DNA of 64,000 nt from Austropuccinia psidii. Its lineage: Eukaryota; Basidiomycota; Pucciniomycetes; Pucciniales; Sphaerophragmiaceae. How positions within the stretch are numbered: the first letter of the stretch is position 1; each line of letters opens with the position of its first letter. Positions 58,479-64,000 of the stretch are shown here, piece by piece. The stretch lies in contig JALGQZ010000003.1 in assembly GCA_023105745.1 (NCBI GenBank), forward strand, positions 76,420,696 through 76,484,695, in the 5' to 3' direction. The notes beneath the pieces are model-generated. The model had not been told where the DNA came from and ran no database searches. It saw only the letters and a list, made by a program, of their open reading frames with translations. The position numbers and the translations under genes are program-made.

Positions 58479-60671
58479 TGTGAGCCTGTGAGGTATGTTT
58501 AACATACCCATAAGGCCACAAATGATTTTATAAACAATTAAATTTGTATTAAACAGACTTTTTAGTTGAATTTAAAATAAAAAATAATAAAAAATAAGTA
58601 TAACTTTTTTTTGGATAAACAAAGTTATAATTATTATGTCATTTTTGGATTCTACACCAAAAATAACCTAGAGTACACCCATAGGGTGTTATACCCAAAA
58701 ACACTTATTTCTTGTGTTATTAGAAGATTTAAGAATCTCACAGTACTAATGTAACTTTTTAACATTTTTTTAAAATTGTTAAATTTAAGCTTAATTAAGC
58801 TTAAATTTAAAGTTACATAAGGTTTATGCAACTTTACCAAAATTTTAGTTAAAATTGAGGTGTGGTGTATATTTACTGAATTGGCTAAGGATTTGCCATA
58901 CAGAATGTAAATCCTGCGTGAGCTCAATTTAAAAGGGTTTAAGGCCATAGTATGGCTTTAAATAAATAAAAGGGCAAAATCCACGCAAAAAGGTGGGACA
59001 AAGGAAAAAGACCAAATAGAGCTGGGGTACCCAACTTTTTGGATCTGCAAGGATTCAATTAAGGTTGTCCACCTGTATTGGAGGATTTTCAACCTTATTT
59101 AAACTTTAAGATTAGACTTTGATCCAACCTTAAGGTTTAAACTGGTTTTATCCTAAATTGGACAGGAATTTCAAGCTGCCAAGAGGGTAAATCCCAATAA
59201 GCAGGCTTGGAATCAAGGTTTTAAGAACTGTCAAAGCTTAATCAAGCTTAAAAAGCTTAAATAAGCTTAAAACTTTAAGGTTTCAATCATCAAAACCTTA
59301 TCAAAACTTAAGGTTTTGTGTGTATTGCTATTTTACGTGGAAAAATAGTAATAACTTCAAAAATTCATTAAAAATCCAAATCTTAATGGATTTGCTTGAA
59401 AATTTCACACAGCTTAGAATTTAATATTATCAATATATAAATTAAATTTTAAGTATCTTTTATTAATAGGTTTCCTGGGTAATTAGCCTGGAAAATTACT
59501 TTTTTAATTAAGCTTAAAGAAAATTATGATTTCTTTAAAAATTAATTAAAAATTCAGTTTAAGAGATTTCTGCTTGAAACTCTGATTTTATGTTGTTCAT
59601 GTGATGAACTTTAATATAAATAAACTTATTTTCTATTAAAACTTAAAATAATTAAACTAAATGAGGATTAAAGTTACTTGGAGTTAAGAATAACACTGAT
59701 AACTTTAAATTGGAAGTAAAAATAAGTTGCCTTAAGTTAAGAACTTAATTTTTAAGCATGGTTTTTCAGTTTTGACCTGAGCACGCCCTCTACATCCATT
59801 ATGAATCATGAGAGCTGCTCTGTAGACATAAAAAGAGTCTTTTCATCACTGTTTTTATCCATAATTCATAATCAATCCAATCATATTAGACATTTAAACA
59901 GGTAAAGTTTTATTAAATATAAAATCTTATTATTAAAAGTAATTCTTAAGTTATTTTTATTCTTTATTTATTAAATTAAAGAATTGAAGTCATAGAATTC
60001 AGATTATTGTTGTAATCATCTATAATAACTTTTATTATATAAAATTTTCATCTTAAATATCTTTTAAAATCCACAAATTCCTCTCAAAAACTCTTTAATC
60101 ATAAATTTTAGTATAAAAAGTTGTTTTATCTTTGATTTTATTGATTTTTGGCGTGTTTTTAACTTATAATCATTATTTAATATAATAACTGTTGTTTTAT
60201 AACTTGTTGTATTAAATAAATATTATAAGTAAGTTTTCTTTAAAAGTTCTATATTTTTTTTTATCTATTATTAGTTTTTTTATATAGAATTTTATTCTAT
60301 AAAGAATTATTTCTGCACAGTGTGTGTTTAATTCTTTTTATAAATAATATTTATATTATTTATAAGTGGTTAAATATTTATATTTTCCACGTGTAATTGT
60401 CTCATTAAGAGCTTTACACTTCTTATTGTTATAACTGTCAGTGACTATAACAATAATAGAATAATTATAATTTATTATAATTATTATATTTTTTTTTATT
60501 ATTATATTATTATAATAATAATTAAATTTATTTTTTTATATAATTATTTTTAATAATTATATTTAAATTTGTGGTTATAATATTTCATTATATTATATTT
60601 TTCTACTGAGGACAGTCATAGTACTCTTGATATTGTTACTATTATCAAGAGTTTCATAGACAAACCTTACA
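58479..60671 (+). repeat. Element H 5' LTR (2,193 bp)
   Basis: TGTGAGCCTGTGAGG to AAACCTTACA. It has repeated AAGCTTAA/TTAAGCTT words at 58780-58810 and 59225-59275, and a very AT-rich end (60280-60600). No gene is supported; the open frame 58948-58652 is not convincing. Confidence 0.9.
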
Positions 60672-60673
60672 TT

Positions 60674-60690
60674 TGGGGGCCTGGCCGTGA
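60674..60690 (+). other. Element H primer-binding site
   Basis: TGGGGGCCTGGCCGTGA, two bases after CTTACA; identical to element A. Confidence 0.75.
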
Positions 60691-61222
60691 TTTTAAACCA
60701 ATTTTTGGGACATAAATCATATTCTAGACCTTATTTTACTGTTTTTTGACGTAAAATTGCCATATTTGTCTTAATATTGGCTTTTTTGGGACTTATCCCT
60801 TATAAATAATCTTTATAATATTAATAAAGTTATTTTTTCTTAAGAATATTGTTTGAAACAATATACTATTGAGTGACTTGGAATAAATTTCTTTTGTCTA
60901 ACTAGTGGCTTTTTCACATCACAGACTTGAAATTTATTCTTTGAGTTATTCTAGTATAAAGTGAATAATAATATAATTTTGATTAATTAACTTGTTAATT
61001 GCATAATTATTATTTCTTTAAAGAAAATAATAAATCAAATAAAAAATCTTTAAAAATAAAAATCTTTACTAAAAACATTTTTTCTTTTTATCTTAGACAT
61101 TTTTCTTTATTTTTGACGTAATTTGCCATAAATTACATAAAAACAACTTTATTCAATAAGTTGAGTTTATAAGTTATTTTTATTATTTGATAAAATAACT
61201 TATATTTTTAAATTTTCTCTAG
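60691..61222 (+). other. Element H leader with conserved motif and inferred first intron
   Basis: Contains GTGGCTTTTTCACATC (60905-60920), also found in A (7230-7245, complement) and B (48549-48564, complement). An inferred exon 1 ends at 60944 (TTTGA|GTTATT) and the acceptor TTCTCTAG ends at 61222, giving a 278-bp intron that joins A to TG as a start codon. Otherwise AT-rich, no other gene. Confidence 0.5.
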
Positions 61223-62168
61223 TGTCTTCCATAAGAGAAAGTTCTTCAGACTCTGAAGCCTCAGAGTCCAGTATTGAAATTCAAACCAGCCCAGCACCAA
61301 GGGGTTTAATAACCAAAGAGCCCTTTAAAGGTCCTGCAGGTGAATTCAATCCACTTTTACTCTAATTTTTATTAAAATTGACGTGAAATGACTCCTACTA
61401 GAAGTGGAAGCAACTACTCCATCCAATCAAATGGATCTGGACCAGGACATTCCAGCCATAAATCCAAAAGGCAAGAATGTCCTCCCAGAGGAGAGGCACA
61501 AATGGAGGATGCCAGAACTTCCACCAGTTCCCAAAGGTTAGCCAGCACCTTTGAACCTCTTATTGAGAGTCCAGAAGCTGACATAACTGCTATTGCTGTT
61601 AGACCTGAACCATTTCCAACAGGCAACTGTGGAAATTTATCAATCCCAATGGAAAAACTGGTTCCTGGCGTCAAAACAACAAGAGTGGGAACTCCTTCCA
61701 AGTCTTTGGATAGGCACCATGAACTCTTATCTTCAAGTGAAGAAGTTCATGGGGCCAGAAAAGACAGAAGATCTTCTATTGGGTTGGACACCAATGTCTG
61801 TCAAAGGACAAGTCCAACAGATAAAAGCTTGGTTGAAAAACCAAAGCATGTTATCAGAAGACCAGAAGAAGAAGTTGGCCCAGGGCAAGGACAACAGCCA
61901 AGTGGAAGCTCCTCAAGCATCCACCAGCAAAAATCCGCCTCAACAAGTGCCAAACAAGCCCAAGCAAGCCCCAAAGACCAACCAGAAGGGCAAGCAAAAG
62001 GCAAAGGGAAAGGCAAAGCCGAAGTGGAACAAGCCCTACCCTCAGAATTACAGAATTCCAAAGAAGGAAAAGACAGCCATGGACAATGTGTTCAACATGG
62101 CAAGAACTTTGATGGAATTCAAAAACAAGGAGGAGGAAAGATTGAACCAATCCTTTCCAAAGAAATAG
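61223..62168 (+). CDS. Element H alternative-frame spliced ORF, 272 residues, intact
   Basis: Exon 61223-61339 starts TG TCT TCC (SSIRESSSDSEASESSIEIQ). Intron 61340-61401 (62 bp, GTGAAT...ACTAG) removes the Gag-Pol ATG at 61388. Exon 61402-61536 encodes EVEATTPSNQMDLD through [11 protein letters not shown]. Intron 61537-61602 (66 bp, GTTAGC...GTTAG) contains the in-frame TAG. Exon 61603-62168 encodes LNHFQQATVEIYQSQWKNWF, MNSYLQVKKFMG, a basic Lys/Pro/Gln-rich stretch, YPQNYRIPK and NMARTLMEF, ending SFPKK and TAG. Sum with the split A is 819 nt, in frame. It overlaps the open Gag-Pol frame for its last two exons. The N-terminal Ser/Glu-rich exon varies between families; the rest is conserved. 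No known domain; splicing inferred from conserved sites. Confidence 0.78.
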
Positions 62169-64000
62169 ACCCTGTAAAGCTTGTAACTTACTTTGAATCT
62201 TGTAATAAAGAAATTATGGCAAAATTTAAAGCATTTGATCATGTCCAACAAAAGCTGGGCAATGAGATAGTACAAGTTAAAGACCAACAAAAGACCATTA
62301 TTGGCCTTGAAAATGTTAATAAGGCAAATATTTTGTCTTTGACGCAAATTTGTGAAAGACTTGAGCATAAAGTTACCTTACTCAATCAACCAGATGAGAA
62401 TTCAATTTCTTTTATAACTGGACAGTTAAGAGAATTGAAAATACAAGTTCAAAACTTGGAAAATTCAACTGGCCACAATGCAGCTCTTTTTCAAGAACAA
62501 TTGGAAAAAAGTGATAAAGCAAGACTTGAATTGAAAGAAGATATTCAATCAAGTATTAATAATATATCACTAAAAAATGAATTGCCAAGGCAATCCACAC
62601 CATTTCTTGACAGAAATGATCTTAACTTGAATAATGATTTACATCATACAATTTCAAGTAATGATGTGGAAACTGCTTGCAATTTCAAAGACATTCCAAG
62701 ATTAGAGGAATGGCCAACCTTCAGTGGTGAAGGAGAATATAATCATATGGAATTTATGAAAACAATTGATATGTTCAAAGAAGACTTTAACATACCAGAT
62801 GAATACATAAGTGCCAGACTACACTCATTATTTACCAAATCAGCTAAGAAATGGTATTATAAAATGAGACAAGACCATGGAAAACATTCCTGGCCTTGGT
62901 GGAAAGAACAAGTTATTTCCAAATGGGCAAATGATTCCTGGAGATTTAGAATGGAAAATTCTTTTGAGGAAGCCATTTTTAATATTGAGAGGGACAGGCC
63001 CATGACTTGGTTTCTTAAACAGAAGGACAGATTAACTGCCCTTCATCCTGATATGTCTGAACCAATGGTACATAAAAGGATATTAAGAAAGTGTGGTGGT
63101 GACCTTGAGCATGCTATAAGAAGCAGATGTATTGAGCCTTGCTCTACAGAAGATTATATCAATGCTATGGAGGATATCACTACTAGAACAAAAATTGGAA
63201 GAAATTGGTATAAACCCCCAATAGACAACAAGACTAGTGGGAAACCAATTTCAAAACCAAATAAACCACATGACAGACCTCCTTTGAAATGTCATAAATG
63301 TGGAAGCACATATCATTTAGCAAACACTTGTCCAAAAAAGACAAGAGTCAATGAGATAAGTGTAGAAAAAGCGGAAGACACAAAAGAAACTGATGTAGCT
63401 TTACATGAAAGTGATTCTGAACCTTCAGAAGAAGAAGAAACATCAGAAGAACTTAGTATAGAGAATATTAATGTTTCTTTTAAGGTCACTGAGGTACATA
63501 CTCACTTACCACAGTACAGTGATGAATGTATGGATCTCATACATGTGCAAGATGCCAGAATGCAAAAAACCAAACCTGCCAGAGGTAAAGGTTATACAGC
63601 TGGGTCATCTTGTATCACTAATATTGTGATAAATAACACAGAAGCCAAGATACATCTTGACTCAGGTGCTTTTTGCACTTGTGTTGGGAAAGATTATCTT
63701 GACAAAATTTATACCAATTGGCAAGACAAGCTGATGCCAATTGAAGGTGTAAAATTCAGCAGTGCTAGCCAGAATATGCATCCTTTGGGTATATTTGAAG
63801 CTACAATAATATTTCCTCACCCTGCAGGAAGTATGAGATTGAAAGCTGAATTTGTTGTTATGAATAATTGTACTTCACAACACTTTATACTTGGGAATGA
63901 TTATCTCAATATCTATGGTATTGATATTAATAATTATAAGGACAGATATTTCACTATAGGGGAAAATAAAAGGCAAAAATTTGCTTTTTCTCCAGAAAGA
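61388..64000 (+). CDS. Element H Gag-Pol, N-terminal 871 codons, open at window end
   Basis: Start ATG 61388 (MTPTRSGSNYSIQSNGSG), equivalent to [11 protein letters not shown] of B. The Gln/Ser/Lys-rich N terminus overlaps the alternative ORF to residue about 260, and a coiled-coil-like part follows. The capsid-type domain from [16 protein letters not shown] (about residue 438) carries WYYKMRQDHGKHSWPWWK. The CCHC knuckle CHKCGSTYHLANTC is near residue 634, and the protease motif LDSGAFCTCVG near 756, with the canonical Ser. It ends in the protease-RT linker ([18 protein letters not shown]). No stop or shift is seen. As in B, Gag and Pol appear to share one frame. RT, RNase H and integrase lie beyond the window. 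Confidence 0.92.
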   Translation, partial: MTPTRSGSNYSIQSNGSGPGHSSHKSKRQECPPRGEAQMEDARTSTSSQRLASTFEPLIESPEADITAIAVRPEPFPTGNCGNLSIPMEKLVPGVKTTRVGTPSKSLDRHHELLSSSEEVHGARKDRRSSIGLDTNVCQRTSPTDKSLVEKPKHVIRRPEEEVGPGQGQQPSGSSSSIHQQKSASTSAKQAQASPKDQPEGQAKGKGKGKAEVEQALPSELQNSKEGKDSHGQCVQHGKNFDGIQKQGGGKIEPILSKEIDPVKLVTYFESCNKEIMAKFKAFDHVQQKLGNEIVQVKDQQKTIIGLENVNKANILSLTQICERLEHKVTLLNQPDENSISFITGQLRELKIQVQNLENSTGHNAALFQEQLEKSDKARLELKEDIQSSINNISLKNELPRQSTPFLDRNDLNLNNDLHHTISSNDVETACNFKDIPRLEEWPTFSGEGEYNHMEFMKTIDMFKEDFNIPDEYISARLHSLFTKSAKKWYYKMRQDHGKHSWPWWKEQVISKWANDSWRFRMENSFEEAIFNIERDRPMTWFLKQKDRLTALHPDMSEPMVHKRILRKCGGDLEHAIRSRCIEPCSTEDYINAMEDITTRTKIGRNWYKPPIDNKTSGKPISKPNKPHDRPPLKCHKCGSTYHLANTCPKKTRVNEISVEKAEDTKETDVALHESDSEPSEEEETSEELSIENINVSFKVTEVHTHLPQYSDECMDLIHVQDARMQKTKPARGKGYTAGSSCITNIVINNTEAKIHLDSGAFCTCVGKDYLDKIYTNWQDKLMPIEGVKFSSASQNMHPLGIFEATIIFPHPAGSMRLKAEFVVMNNCTSQHFILGNDYLNIYGIDINNYKDRYFTIGENKRQKFAFSPER

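Larger units (their letters stand above)
58479..64000 (+). mobile_element. Ty3/gypsy element H, 5' part, runs off the window
   Basis: 5' LTR 58479-60671, PBS 60674-60690, leader, spliced alternative ORF (61223-62168) and Gag-Pol frame (61388 to the window end) with no stop. The PBS and LTR edges match A and B. The flank before the LTR is AAGAC (58474-58478); the other copy of any duplication lies outside the window. No lesion is visible. Confidence 0.92.

Noticed and set aside
58652..58948. Minus-strand frame in the H LTR
   Set aside because: Low-complexity LTR sequence; no homologue in the other LTRs.

Overview
The window looks like a transposon-dense fungal chromosome segment. It has short GT-AG introns, AT-rich spacers, and almost nothing but chromodomain-bearing Ty3/gypsy LTR retrotransposons nested in one another. 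From memory, unverified here, the Gag/Pol types and the repeated Zn-cluster-like gene resemble the repeat families of rust fungi (Pucciniales), most closely Austropuccinia psidii. Element letters below are local labels.

Layout: 1-903 (-) is the 5' part of an unrecognised spliced gene. 1430-2275 is an 84-bp minisatellite. 2622-9441 (-) is element A, truncated at its 3' end and carrying a pol frameshift; its 2-kb 5' LTR cuts into a decayed gene with a Zn(II)2Cys6-like cysteine pattern (9442-10552 +). 10800-17159 (-) holds a decayed chromovirus tail (F) and the decayed chromovirus E. E's 5' LTR is split by element C1 (17160-26790 -, TSD AACAA) and resumes at 26796-27365. Two decayed E-type elements on the + strand follow: D1 (27366-29350) and D2 (about 29351-34485). 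D2 is cut by a partial C-type LTR in + orientation (34486-35362), which abuts element C2 (35363-54937 -). C2 is interrupted by the young, full-length element B (40378-50665 -, TSD CTCTA, nearly identical LTRs, open 1,900-residue Gag-Pol). A tandem C-type fragment (leader, PBS, LTR, pol tail; 54938-57485) follows, then a putative partial LTR (G, 57486-58478), then element H (58479 to the window end, +), whose Gag-Pol frame is still open at 64000.

The most interesting signal is a second, alternatively framed gene at the 5' end of the A, B, C and H elements. Each has a short leader exon starting TG[TC]T after an acceptor, an intron that contains the gag-pol ATG, a second exon, another phase-1 intron, and a terminal exon that overlaps gag in another frame and ends in a conserved MARTxME block. 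Spliced lengths stay divisible by three (258 codons plus stop in C2, 272 in H, 286 in B). The alternative frame is visibly better conserved between families than the overlapping gag frame. I infer a splicing switch: unspliced RNA gives Gag-Pol, and spliced RNA gives a separate 26-31 kDa protein. I recognise no domain in this product.

No tRNA, rRNA, CRISPR array or bacterial-type operon was seen. Apart from 1-903 and the Zn-cluster-like pseudogene, I see no host-type gene.
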